From the NCBI GenBank assembly GCA_021791715.1, contig JAJYWB010000007.1, positions 59,494 through 123,493 on the forward strand: DNA of 64,000 nt, read 5' to 3'. The translations under genes and the position numbers were made by a program. Source of the stretch: Planctomycetota bacterium (GTDB taxonomy: Bacteria; Planctomycetota; Planctomycetia; Isosphaerales; Isosphaeraceae). The notes under the pieces were generated by a model. That model was given only the letters and a program-made list of their open reading frames with translations, made no database searches and was not told where the DNA came from. Shown piece by piece: positions 1-9,281 of the stretch. The stretch's first letter is position 1, and the number at the start of each line of letters is the position of its first letter.

Positions 1-2805
1 ACGGGGTTTCCCGGTCGTCCCGTAGCGCGTCGGTCGCAGGATTTACCTCTGAAGACGATGATTTGGCGCGGCGTTGGGATCGGCGTGGGGGTCGTCGCGG
101 TCGTGATCGTTCTGACGCAAATCGTATCGTTGATTCACGGGACGAAGGTCGAGAAAACCGAGATCGCGGCGGACGCTTCGACGGCGAGCGAGGCGACCGA
201 AACGACGACGGTGGGCGAGGCCGACGTCGTTGCGGCGGCGCCGAAGATTTCCGAGAAGAGCGAGGCGAAAAAGGAGGAGGTCGAGTCGTACAATCCCGCC
301 GCGGCAGCGGGGACGCTCGAGACGCCTCGGTCGGGACGGAATCGTACGGGCGCGGCCGCCGAGCCCAAATTCGACCCCGAGACGATCGCCAAATACATCC
401 CCGCGTGGGCTCTCGACGACCTTCCCGAGGCGATCGAAGGTCCGAAGGTGATTCTGAGTCGAATCGCGTCGGTCGACGATAAAGACGCGGTGACATCATT
501 GCGGCGCGGGCTCGACGTGAACGGCGGGACGATCGAGATCGACGACGCGGGTCCGTTTTATACGAACGATTTAAGGATCGTCGGCAAGGATCGGTTGATC
601 AAGGCCAAGCCCGGCAGACGACCGGTGTTGATCTTTCAATCGCCGGACGCGAATAACAATTATTTGCTCGAGCATTCCGCGTTGATCACTCTCGATTCGG
701 GGGATCGGCTGGTGATCGAGGGGATCGACTTTGTGTTTGATCTTAAAGGCGCGCCTTCCAACGTGAAATCGATTTTTCTTTGCCGGAATTCGAATTTGAC
801 GTTGCGCGATTGCACGATCACGGTGGTTGGGAAGCCGCTGACGGCGATTTCGCTGGTTCGGGTCGAGGGTTCGGCCGGGGGTAACGCCTCGCGCGAGTCT
901 CGGATCAAGTTATTGCGAACGACGGCTCGGGGTCAAAACTTGACGGGGTTTGATCTCGCGGGGGGGCCGGCCGAGATCGCGATTTTGCGTTCGATTTTGA
1001 TCTGCGGAGTCGGAGTCGACGTATCGGCGAGTTTCGCTTCGAGCGTATCGCATCTTTGGACGATCGGAGTGGGTCGAAGCGTGTTCGCGTGTCGTCGTCC
1101 GTTGATCGAGATCGGCGCGTTGGGGCGCGGCGGCGACTCGCGCGACGGGGTTCACGTGAGCGCGCTCGGTTCGATTTTGGCGCGGATCGACGAGGGGGAC
1201 GCTTGTTCGATGATTGAATCGCGCGGCGAGGACGACGCTTCGCTCGTCAAGCTGCTCGATTGGCGTGGGATTCGTAATCAGTTCGTGGGTTGGGAGGGTT
1301 TCGCGGCGACGGGTCAGGGTCGAAACCGCAAGGTGACGATGCGGAACTTCACCGAAGCGGGAAAGGTTTGGAAGGACGCCGAGAAAGGGAGTCGGATGGT
1401 CGATCGAGCGTGGCCCCGAGCGATCGCCGAACCGTGGGCGCCGATCGAAGATCTCGATCGATTGTCCGACGAATCGAATACGATCGTGAGCAAGGTCGCT
1501 CACCCCGCGCCATGGTTATATGAAAGATCGATCGGTTTATTTAAGACGATGACGTTTACGACACAAGCGACCTCCGCTCCGGAACCCGCTCCGTTTCCGG
1601 GATTCGGTCCGGCGATTCGCGAGGAAGCTCGCGTCGATCCGGGGGTTTTCGAGATCGTCTTCGACGCGAGCGTCCCACCCTGGGAGGGGGATCTGGGGGC
1701 GTTTCTTGATAAACAAACGATACCTCCCGGCGCGACGCGGTTGAAGTTGAAGGTGGTGAACGGCTCGGGCGAATATAAAACGAGGGCGATTCGACCGCCG
1801 CGCGGCGTCGGTCTTGAGATCGAGGTGGAAAAATCGCAGGCGAAAGGAGCGAAGCCGCTCGAATGGGTCGCGCGCAATCCGTCGTCGCCGAGCGATCTGA
1901 TTTATGTCGAGGACGCCGACCTTGTTCTCAAAAACGTGATGATTCGACGTGAAGTGAATGAGAATCTCGCGTATCTCGTTCATGTCGAGAACGGAGGGTG
2001 CAAGCTGATCGGATGCAAGCTCGTTTGTCCCGCGAGGCAAAATCCGGGAGCGGGTCGGCGGGGCGATCTGGTTCTATTCCACGCCGAGGGAAATCGCGAT
2101 CGGTCGAAATCGGCCGACGACATCCTGAAATGTGAAATCATAGATACCTTAATGTATACGGGGGGCGATTCGCTGACGTTGGAGGCGTCGAGGGGAGCGG
2201 TTTCGCTCGATAATTGCGCGATCGGAGCGGGGGAGACGGCGATCGCGTTGCGGCCGACGACGACCCCGGCGGATCGATTTTGGGCGGATCTGGTGATGAA
2301 TCGGTGTACGATCGCGGCGAATCGAGCGATCGTGAGCGTGGGGGCCGCGTTCGACGCGTCTCCGGCTCGCCCGTGGGTCGTCTCATCAAATCACTGCGCC
2401 TTTATGGATCTCGGCGAACGAGACAAGCGTAAGGCGTACTTGCTGCTCGGCGATCCGGGAGCGATTCAGCATGGATTCGTTCACTGGCAGTCGATCGGCG
2501 ACGCGTACGAGGTCGATCGATTCCTCGCGTCGAATCGCGCCAAGCCTCCGGCTCGGTTCACCCCCGACGTTCGCCATCAGTGGATTCACATCTGGGGCTC
2601 CACTCATATTCGCGAGGCGACGGGCCCGCTGCAAAACGGCGGGCATCCCGCGGTGCGGTTCCTGGGCGAGCCGATCAATTCGCAGGGAGAGCCCTCGAAC
2701 GAACTGGCGCTCGATCCCAACCCCAAAGGGGTGCGGACGCGGAACGACGTCGGCGCCGAACTTCGCCTCGACGGTAAAAAGCCGATCGCGCGCCGATCGG
2801 GGTGA
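1..2805 (+). CDS. membrane-anchored beta-helix-like protein, 5' end outside window
   Basis: The frame is open from base 1. The first internal ATG is at 58 and has no evident Shine-Dalgarno sequence. Before it the frame reads a basic, proline-containing stretch (GRPVARRSQDLPLKT). Immediately after it comes a hydrophobic segment of about 20 residues (GVGIGVGVVAVVIVL), then an acidic low-complexity linker. The rest is about 800 residues with repeated short beta/turn patterns such as NLTLRDCTI, GGCKLIGCKL and MNRCTIAANRAI, typical of right-handed parallel beta-helices. A basic juxtamembrane stretch, a single membrane helix and an external domain is the layout of planctomycete Hanks-type kinases with extracytoplasmic domains, so a cytoplasmic N-terminal domain may lie upstream of the window. 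That is inference. If translation starts at 58 the product is 915 residues. No enzymatic motif was recognised. Confidence 0.75.
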   Translation, partial: TGFPGRPVARRSQDLPLKTMIWRGVGIGVGVVAVVIVLTQIVSLIHGTKVEKTEIAADASTASEATETTTVGEADVVAAAPKISEKSEAKKEEVESYNPAAAAGTLETPRSGRNRTGAAAEPKFDPETIAKYIPAWALDDLPEAIEGPKVILSRIASVDDKDAVTSLRRGLDVNGGTIEIDDAGPFYTNDLRIVGKDRLIKAKPGRRPVLIFQSPDANNNYLLEHSALITLDSGDRLVIEGIDFVFDLKGAPSNVKSIFLCRNSNLTLRDCTITVVGKPLTAISLVRVEGSAGGNASRESRIKLLRTTARGQNLTGFDLAGGPAEIAILRSILICGVGVDVSASFASSVSHLWTIGVGRSVFACRRPLIEIGALGRGGDSRDGVHVSALGSILARIDEGDACSMIESRGEDDASLVKLLDWRGIRNQFVGWEGFAATGQGRNRKVTMRNFTEAGKVWKDAEKGSRMVDRAWPRAIAEPWAPIEDLDRLSDESNTIVSKVAHPAPWLYERSIGLFKTMTFTTQATSAPEPAPFPGFGPAIREEARVDPGVFEIVFDASVPPWEGDLGAFLDKQTIPPGATRLKLKVVNGSGEYKTRAIRPPRGVGLEIEVEKSQAKGAKPLEWVARNPSSPSDLIYVEDADLVLKNVMIRREVNENLAYLVHVENGGCKLIGCKLVCPARQNPGAGRRGDLVLFHAEGNRDRSKSADDILKCEIIDTLMYTGGDSLTLEASRGAVSLDNCAIGAGETAIALRPTTTPADRFWADLVMNRCTIAANRAIVSVGAAFDASPARPWVVSSNHCAFMDLGERDKRKAYLLLGDPGAIQHGFVHWQSIGDAYEVDRFLASNRAKPPARFTPDVRHQWIHIWGSTHIREATGPLQNGGHPAVRFLGEPINSQGEPSNELALDPNPKGVRTRNDVGAELRLDGKKPIARRSG

Positions 2806-2919
2806 GAGGCGACGCGGAAATAAATCCGCATATTCGGCGGTCTTTAAGACGAACCGAGAATTGGAAGATTGAACAAGAATCGCGTCGGCCGGTCGATAAT
2901 CGGGGGTTATCAATAATTG

Positions 2920-3056
2920 GCGGAGCGATCCGTCATTGAAAAGGCGATCCATAATTTTTGGGGCGATCCGAATTCCCAGGACGATCCGAAATTGGAAGAC
3001 GATCCGAAATTGGGAGGCCATCCGAATTCGTAGTTCGATCCGAAATTGGGAGGGCG
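2920..3056. repeat. degenerate 18-bp minisatellite
   Basis: The word ATCCGAA recurs at 2966, 2984, 3002 and 3020, and ATCCGAAATTGGGAGG again at 3038, an exact 18-bp period. Two looser copies lie upstream near 2928 and 2947 at 19-bp spacing. The period is a multiple of three, so the minus strand reads hexapeptides such as PPNFGS and SSNFGS. No start signal or family supports translation. The rest of the 2806-3120 gap holds nothing else recognisable. Confidence 0.7.
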
Positions 3057-3120
3057 AACCTGGGCTGATGAAAAGTTGGGGTTGATCCACTGTTTTATTT
3101 TTGTATAATTAAAATGCATA

Positions 3121-4467
3121 TGTTGCGAAGAGGAGATCTGTGCTTTTCAGAGTTCTCACACCAGGAGATCACACACGGATGCCACCGGCAAGGACGCCTC
3201 AAAAAAAGCCAAATCCTCCTGTAAGATCTTCTCTAACTCGAGTCGGCCGGGAGCCTTGTTCTGGTTCTTTCGTAAGAGCCGCGATCAATGGAAGGACAAG
3301 TGCAAAGACCTCAAAACGCTGCTCAAAAAATTCAAGAATCGTGTCGCCGACCTCACCAAGAGCCGCGACAAATGGAAACTCAAAGCCGAACAATCGGACA
3401 TTCGGATCGCGGAATTGAATTCTCAGCTCGATTCAATCCGCGAAGAAAACGCCGCGTTCCGCGAGGAGATTACAACTCAAAAAAAAAGAAGTAAGCTCGC
3501 CCGGATCGCCGTTCGCTCCTGACCAAATGCGACCTGCGCGCAGACATCAGTACCCCGTAATTGCTGTATAACTATATATGCATATGATTATTGAAAATGG
3601 TTCCTCGTGGCGTTGAGCCGCAAAGATCTTGTCATTTCTCGGAGCCGAATTGGGACTCGAACAGGCTTCGCCCGACTTTTCGACCGGACGCAAGTGGCTT
3701 CTCAGATTGGGGGTCTGGGAACTGAATCGGCCCAAAGAGAAAGCCGACGATTGGATTTTGACGATCGATCATTCTATTCAAATCGGAACCGTGAAATGCT
3801 TGGTTATTCTTGGAGTAAGGTTGGATCGTCTCCAATTCGATCGCGCACTTAGACATGAGGATATGGAGCTAATCTCGCTTGAGCCGATGACAATTTCAAA
3901 CAAAGCGACTGTTTCAGTCTGCTTGGAAGAGGCGGAGCAGAAGATCGGAACGCCTCGCTTGATCTTGACCGATCACGGCGCCGACCTCCAGGGTGGAGTC
4001 GAAATTTTCCGGCTGCATATACGATGTATCATAATTTGATTGGTGCGACGATTGATTTTGTTCGAAACCGCGGGTTGTATTTGGGAGCGGGTTTGGATTT
4101 GGAGAAGGAGTTGCCGGAGTCGACAGGAAAGGCCGGTGAGTTGCGAGAGAAATTGATCGAATTCGTGAGGCGGGAGTCGTCGAAGGCTCGGATCGGAGAA
4201 CGCCTCCCCGGGACGACGGAAGTGCTTGAGTCGTGTTTCGGCAAGCTCAAAACGCTCGAGAAGGATCAATCGAAGAGCGGTTTCACGGGAATGATCTTGA
4301 GTTTGGGAGCGATTGTTTCCAAGTGGACGATCGAGAACATTCGCGAGGCGTTGGAGCAATGCAAGGGAGAGAACGTCCTGAACTGGATTAGTGAAAAAAT
4401 TGGACAAACCATTCAATCAAAAAGAAAGGAGGAGTTTGGCCTATTAGGCGCAACAAAAACGGGATGA
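3121..4467 (+). pseudogene. decayed planctomycete-type transposase-like gene with internal deletion
   Basis: Three segments in changing frames read as one family. From 3121 to 3522 there is a basic coiled-coil N-terminus (FFRKSRDQWKDKCKDLKTLL) with no in-frame ATG. From 3602 to about 4010 there is the first half of the catalytic domain, including DDWILTIDHSIQIG and ILTDHGADLQ. From 4024 to 4467 there is the C-terminal part with GTTEVLESCFGKLKTLEKDQ and SKSGFTGMILSLGA. The middle segment contains a TGA at 3614-3616 inside an otherwise collinear stretch (SSWR-stop-AAKILSFLG). The join near 4010-4024 lacks the expected central region and changes frame. From memory of this family, intact members are single genes of roughly 500 residues. 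I see no terminal inverted repeats. The copy is inactive. Confidence 0.75.
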
Positions 4468-4513
4468 ACAGCTAAGTACGTCGAATTCAACTTTTCATCG
4501 GCCTAGGATCGCC

Positions 4514-4966
4514 ACCCCAAAAACAATCAATTATTAATGTCTACTGATACACGCAACATTTTATAAGAGATTATCAAAAGAGGCTCACCGGGAGGTTCGC
4601 CCTCCCAAAAAACAATCAACTATTAATGTATACTGATACATGCAATATTTCAAATAGGATTATCAAAAGAGGCTCACCGGGAGGTTCGCCCTCCCAAAAA
4701 ACAATCAACTATTAATGTATACTGTTACATGCAATATTTCAAATAGGATTATCAAAAGAGGCTCACCGGGAGGTTCGCCCTCCCAAAAAACAATCAAATA
4801 TTAATGCATACTTATACATGCATCATTTCAAATAGGATTATCAAAAGAGGCTCGCCGGGAGGTTCGCCCTCCCAAAAATCAATAAATTATTGATATCTAC
4901 TGATACAGGCAACATTTCAAAAGGAATTATCAAAAGAGGCTCACCGGGAGGTTCGCCCTCCCAAAC
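4514..4966. repeat. five-copy 89-bp tandem array with palindromic core
   Basis: The core GGCTCACCGGGAGG followed by TTCGCCCTCCC starts at 4582, 4671, 4760, 4849 (one base different) and 4938, exactly 89 bp apart. Within the core, GGGAGG and CCTCCC can form a 6-bp stem around TTCGC. Between cores is an AT-rich stretch containing ATGTAT-ACTG-ATACAT, a second small hairpin. The cores are nearly identical and the AT-rich parts differ by a few substitutions. The array fills the gap between the decayed transposase-like gene and the SDR gene. The same core recurs near 50.5-51.4 kb and 60.2-60.7 kb. Confidence 0.9.
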
Positions 4967-5003
4967 AGGTATCACTAAATAATAACATGTATTTTTTGTG
5001 TTG

Positions 5004-5879
5004 CTATACATTTTCTCCTTCGATCGCCGCGCCGAGGCCCGAGCCGATATCGGGATATTTCAACTCGAACACGAGCTCGCTCCGCAGCTTTCGATTCGAC
5101 ACGCGTTTGTTCGTTTCCTCGCGCGAACTCTCGCGCGAATCGGCCGCGGGAGCGATGAATCGAGGCTCGGGAGCGCCGAGCAGCCGCGCCGCGAGTTCGT
5201 AATATTCGAACCGGCGCACCGGGCGATCGTCGCACGCGAGATAAACTCCGTTCGCCGAATCCGAATCGAACGCCGCGATCGCGGCCGCCGCTGCGTCTTC
5301 GACATGAATCACGTTGAGCGTCCGATCGGGATCGCCGACGATCGGCTCGCCTCGAATCAGGCTCTCCTTGCGAATGATCCTTCCCGGTCCATATAATCCC
5401 GCATATCTTAGTATTACAACTCGCCGATTCGTTTGCGTTCCGAAATTCCGCGCGATCGTCTCGGCCTCGAGACACAAAACGCCCGACTCGCGCGCCGGCT
5501 CGGTCGGCGAATCCTCGTTCACGGTCGATCCGTCGTTTTGGCCGTAAACTCCGGTCGAACTCGCATAAACAATTGATTTTGTATGCCGATGAAGATTATT
5601 AAGCAGCGAGCGGAATCCGTCGATATAAACGGCGCGCATCGGAACCCGCGACGCTCGATCGTATCCCGCCGAGCATAAAACGCGATCGGCCGCGGGGAGA
5701 TCGGCGAGCGTGCTTTCCTGAACGAGATCGGCGAGAATCGGCTCGATCCCGATCCGGTTCAGCTCGGCGAACTTTTCGCGCGAGCGAGTCGTCCCGTAAA
5801 CACGCTCCCCCCGGGCGACGAGAATCCGCGCCACGCGTCTTCCCAAAAACCCGCAACCGACGATCAACGTACTTGTCAT
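5004..5879 (-). CDS. NAD(P)-dependent epimerase/dehydratase-type SDR protein
   Basis: Extended short-chain dehydrogenase/reductase fold. The N-terminus TLIVGCGFLGRRVA carries the Gly-x-Gly-x-x-Gly dinucleotide-binding loop (Gly8, Gly10, Gly13). VYASSTGVYG in the middle is the Ser/Tyr region of the family, and LNVIHVEDAAAA is the typical substrate-side segment. It resembles the YeeZ-like branch, whose substrates are poorly defined. An upstream ATG (at 5900) would overlap ruvX. The start at 5879 gives a protein that begins just before the first beta strand and lies 13 bases after the ruvX stop, so co-transcription is likely. The substrate cannot be predicted. Confidence 0.88.
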   Translation of the reverse strand: MTSTLIVGCGFLGRRVARILVARGERVYGTTRSREKFAELNRIGIEPILADLVQESTLADLPAADRVLCSAGYDRASRVPMRAVYIDGFRSLLNNLHRHTKSIVYASSTGVYGQNDGSTVNEDSPTEPARESGVLCLEAETIARNFGTQTNRRVVILRYAGLYGPGRIIRKESLIRGEPIVGDPDRTLNVIHVEDAAAAAIAAFDSDSANGVYLACDDRPVRRFEYYELAARLLGAPEPRFIAPAADSRESSREETNKRVSNRKLRSELVFELKYPDIGSGLGAAIEGENV

Positions 5880-5892
5880 TGAATTTTTATGA

Positions 5893-6366
5893 TCAATCAT
5901 ATAAAGGCCGATCGATCGAGTTCGGCGCGTCGTTCAAACTTGATATCGATGCATCAAGATAACTTTGAAGGATCTCGCGGGCGGCGATCCGATCGCGTTG
6001 ATTGCGCCGTTTCGAGTGCTTCACATCGGCGCCTCGGAGGATCTCCTCGGCCTCGACCGACGAATAGCGTTCGTCGTGAAAAACGACGGGAAGCCCTGTG
6101 ACGCTCGCGAGCCAATTCCCCCAATCGCGCGCCCGTTTCGCCGACGCCCCCTCCCCCCCGTTCGCCTGAACGGGCAGGCCGACGACAAGGCGATCGATCG
6201 CGTACTCGGCGACAATCGCGCGAAAATGCTCGGCGTCGCGCTCGGGAGTTCTTCGAACGTACGTTTCAATCGGCATCGCGATCCGCCGCTCGGTGTCGCC
6301 GAAAGCGACCCCCGCGCGCCGCGTCCCGTAATCCAGGCCGAGCAAGTTTTCCAATCGCGCCTTCAT
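5893..6366 (-). CDS. ruvX: RuvX/YqgF-family Holliday junction resolvase
   Basis: 157 residues, slightly longer than the usual 135-150. The RNase H-like fold is visible: LLGLDYGTRRAGVA (Asp12), DRLVVGLP around 58-65, FHDERYSSVEAEE (Glu99) and RRNQRDRIAAREILQSYL with Asp125. These are the conserved acidic positions of YqgF/RuvX proteins, which process Holliday junctions and/or the 5' end of pre-16S rRNA. It sits directly upstream of the SDR gene on the same strand. Confidence 0.93.
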   Translation of the reverse strand: MKARLENLLGLDYGTRRAGVAFGDTERRIAMPIETYVRRTPERDAEHFRAIVAEYAIDRLVVGLPVQANGGEGASAKRARDWGNWLASVTGLPVVFHDERYSSVEAEEILRGADVKHSKRRNQRDRIAAREILQSYLDASISSLNDAPNSIDRPLYD

Positions 6367-6484
6367 ATGCGATTCGTCGAAGAGAAATTAACCTTGAAAA
6401 AAAAGAACATTTTCACGAAAAAATATCGTCTGATCTCGTTTGATTGAGCTCCGATCGGATCGTTCGACTCGACGCGACGTGCGA

Positions 6485-7564
6485 TCAGAGCATCTCGCCG
6501 AATCCCGCTTGATCGAGCCCCTCGACGAGCTTCTTAAGGTGATCGAGCTTATCCTTGCGTGCGATCAAAGTCGCCCCTCCAGACCTCACGATCACCAAGT
6601 CGTCGAGCCCGAGCGTCGCGATCAGCCCGTCGTCGTCGTTCACCACGATCGCGTTCGTCGTATCGACCGCGTAAACCTTCCCCTGAAGGATATTGCCATC
6701 CGAATCGGGAGGTTGCAGCTCTTTCAGAGCGCGCCAGTCGCCGACGTCGTTCCAATCATAAACGACCTCGAGAACCTTTACCCCTTTCGCCTTCTCCATC
6801 ACGGCCTTGTCGATCGGGATTCGTTCGAGTGTCGGAAAGATTGACGTCAACACCTTTTGTTCGTCGACGGTTCCGATCGCCGCGCCGATTTTTTCGAGGC
6901 CTCGAGCCAGCTCGGGGCGATGTTCGGCGAGCGCGTCGAGGATCGTTTTGGCGCGCCAAACGAAGATCCCCGAATTCCAGAAGAACCGACCCGACGCGAT
7001 AAAGGCTTCGGCGGTCGCGCGATCGGGCTTCTCTCGAAACTGAACGACCGCGTGCATCGGCACGCCGCGAGGTTCGCCGATCGGCTCGCCGCGTTCAATA
7101 TATCCGTATCCCGTCTCGGGACGCGTCGGGACGATGCCGAACGTGACGAACGATTGGGGATCGGCTTCGATCACCTCGGCCGCGGCGAGCACGGTGCGGA
7201 GAAATCGGTCGGCGGGCTTGATCATATGATCCGCGGGCATAACAATCATCGTCGCGTGGGGATCGAGCCGATGAATCCGCCGCGCCGCGAGCCCTACGCA
7301 CGCCGCGGTATCGCGCGGGCACGGCTCGGCGACGACGTTTACCGCGGGGATCTCGGGGAGTTGATCGCGCACCGCGCCCGCCTGATCCGCTCCCGTGATC
7401 ACGAACACGCGGTCGTGAGGAACGATTGGAGCGATCCGATCGACCGTCTGCTGAAGCATCGATCGGTCGCCGTAAAGCCTGAGCAACTGCTTGGGACGGT
7501 CGCGACGGCTCTTGGGCCAAAATCGCGTCCCGCTACCCCCCGCCATAATCACCGCGTGAAGCAT
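6485..7564 (-). CDS. mannose-1-phosphate guanylyltransferase
   Basis: 359 residues from the ATG at 7564. The frame is open further upstream, but the protein-like part begins at MLHAVIMAGGSGTRFWPKS. That is the nucleotide-binding signature of GDP-mannose pyrophosphorylases, followed by RDRPKQLLRL. GRFFWNSGIFVWRA is the conserved sugar-site motif and YDWNDVGDW the C-terminal motif. It would make GDP-mannose from mannose-1-phosphate and GTP in the cytosol, for surface glycans or glycosylation. The isomerase domain of bifunctional ManC/AlgA proteins is absent, so this is the short form. The neighbouring 7784-9217 gene is also a sugar nucleotidyltransferase. Confidence 0.93.
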   Translation of the reverse strand: MLHAVIMAGGSGTRFWPKSRRDRPKQLLRLYGDRSMLQQTVDRIAPIVPHDRVFVITGADQAGAVRDQLPEIPAVNVVAEPCPRDTAACVGLAARRIHRLDPHATMIVMPADHMIKPADRFLRTVLAAAEVIEADPQSFVTFGIVPTRPETGYGYIERGEPIGEPRGVPMHAVVQFREKPDRATAEAFIASGRFFWNSGIFVWRAKTILDALAEHRPELARGLEKIGAAIGTVDEQKVLTSIFPTLERIPIDKAVMEKAKGVKVLEVVYDWNDVGDWRALKELQPPDSDGNILQGKVYAVDTTNAIVVNDDDGLIATLGLDDLVIVRSGGATLIARKDKLDHLKKLVEGLDQAGFGEML

Positions 7565-7783
7565 GCGAATCTCACGGATACATCTCGGTTCCAAATCTCG
7601 ATCGCCGCACGAGACGACGATCATCGAACGCCACGACGCTCGACGCCCCAAGCATAGAACGCGCGATCGTGCGATGAAAGGCCAACCGCGATCGCGGTTC
7701 AATCCGAAAGTAGACGACAACGAAAACGTCGCCGTCGAGCCGCCGAGATTCAATCTAAAGCATACATTTATGAATTTCTTCCG

Positions 7784-9217
7784 TTACTTTAAATAAAGAG
7801 GTTCATTCACGACCAGCCCCGGCTCGATCTTCGACTTCAACTCTGAAGCCGAAAGCGCGAACAACGGGCTGATCTCGATGTCGAACGGAATCGAACCGTC
7901 GGCGGAACGTTCGACGCGAGCCCCGGCGCCCTCGAGCCAGCCCGCGAACAACTCGGTCATCCGCGCCCGCACCGTCGCGGGAGAATCGGGTCCCGTCGCG
8001 TTCTTGAGCGGCTCGAACTCGACCGATCGGTCGGTCTCGACCAACACCGATCGCTCGGCGAGCGGCAACGTGTCAAAAATGAACGACTCGAACTTGATCG
8101 CGTTCGGAGCGTCGGGAACAATCAATGTCCCTTTTTCATCAATATATTGGACTTTTTTTACCGCTCGATGGAACGGGAGCTCGATCGAAGCCGCCGCCAG
8201 GCGTTCCAAAAAGGATCGCTCGAACAGATGAACCGCGATCGATCCCGCCCAATGCCGCAGCGAACCGTCGGGCTCGCGCTCCTCGCCGAGCCTCGCGGGC
8301 AAATCCGAATATTCGATCACCCTCAGACCGCCGTCATACTCGACGACCACGCCGAGCTTCTCGTCGGGCTGAATCTTCTCGATCACCTTGAACGACGCCT
8401 CGGCGTTCGCCTGAAGATGCGGCCCGATGAACGACGGATCGGCGATCTTCACCATCGGATTATCGACTTGAAAATAAAAGATCGTGTCGATTCCAAGCCG
8501 CGCCATTTCGTCGAGCGGGCTCGGCCTTCCGTCCGATCCCGCCGCGGCGAGAGCGGCGAGAGTGCCGCCGTGACCCGACGGACTGAGCGCGATCCTTCCC
8601 TTATCGGCGAGCAACACCTTGCCCGATTCGCGATCGACCGCGGGCAAACGACCCTGCTCGAATATCCGCACGTGTTCGAGCCCGAAATAACGATTGCGAC
8701 GCCAAAACTCTTCGGTCGCGTTCGTATTGTCAGGGCTCGTCATCATATATAATGGAACACATTTACCGAACTTGCGACTCACCGCGGCGATCTTTTCGGC
8801 GTGTATCTGAAAAAGCGAAGCGTTCGACACGGCGCCGATCGGGTAGCACCCTTTCGGTCCGTCGTAGCCGAGCCGGGTCCCCTGCCCTCCCGCGACGAGA
8901 ACGACCGCGACCTTGCCTGCGGAAAGCGCCGCGGCGCCGATCTCGCACGCGATCCGACGCGTCGATCGCTCGGCGTCGGTCCTCGGCAACCGCTCGACGC
9001 GAGGCGGCCGGATCCGCTCGAAATCCATCTCGAATTCCACCCGATCGGCCCGGCGGACAAAAGCGTCGATCAATCGATCGATTTGACCCCAATCGATCGC
9101 GTCGATCTCTCGCTTGAGATTCGCTCGATCAAGTTCGCCGAGCTCGTCCCAAAAGCGAACCACGTGTTCCTGGCCGTAGCGAGCCAGGCGATCGACCAAT
9201 TCGGCGGGAGCGGGCAT
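7784..9217 (-). CDS. UTP-dependent sugar-1-phosphate uridylyltransferase (UDPGP family)
   Basis: 477 residues from ATG 9217; a TTG five codons upstream is less likely. VAVVLVAGGQGTRLGYDGPK near residues 105-125 is the signature loop of eukaryote-type UDP-sugar pyrophosphorylases (UAP1/UGP). IFYFQVDNPMVKIADP is the conserved metal/uridine segment and NAIKFESFIFDTLP the conserved substrate region. The G-Y-x-G-P-K-G-C version of the motif favours UDP-N-acetylhexosamine pyrophosphorylase over UDP-glucose pyrophosphorylase, but the substrate is not settled by sequence. It is probably cytosolic and supplies UDP-sugars for cell-envelope synthesis. Confidence 0.9.
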   Translation of the reverse strand: MPAPAELVDRLARYGQEHVVRFWDELGELDRANLKREIDAIDWGQIDRLIDAFVRRADRVEFEMDFERIRPPRVERLPRTDAERSTRRIACEIGAAALSAGKVAVVLVAGGQGTRLGYDGPKGCYPIGAVSNASLFQIHAEKIAAVSRKFGKCVPLYMMTSPDNTNATEEFWRRNRYFGLEHVRIFEQGRLPAVDRESGKVLLADKGRIALSPSGHGGTLAALAAAGSDGRPSPLDEMARLGIDTIFYFQVDNPMVKIADPSFIGPHLQANAEASFKVIEKIQPDEKLGVVVEYDGGLRVIEYSDLPARLGEEREPDGSLRHWAGSIAVHLFERSFLERLAAASIELPFHRAVKKVQYIDEKGTLIVPDAPNAIKFESFIFDTLPLAERSVLVETDRSVEFEPLKNATGPDSPATVRARMTELFAGWLEGAGARVERSADGSIPFDIEISPLFALSASELKSKIEPGLVVNEPLYLK

Positions 9218-9281
9218 TCCAAACGACTCCAAAAAACCTCGATCGAAAGCGAGAAACGCCTACGCGCGTTCAACCTCGCCT

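Noticed and set aside
4514..4966. CRISPR-like array
   Set aside because: The 60-odd bases between cores are themselves repeats with few substitutions, so they are not spacers.
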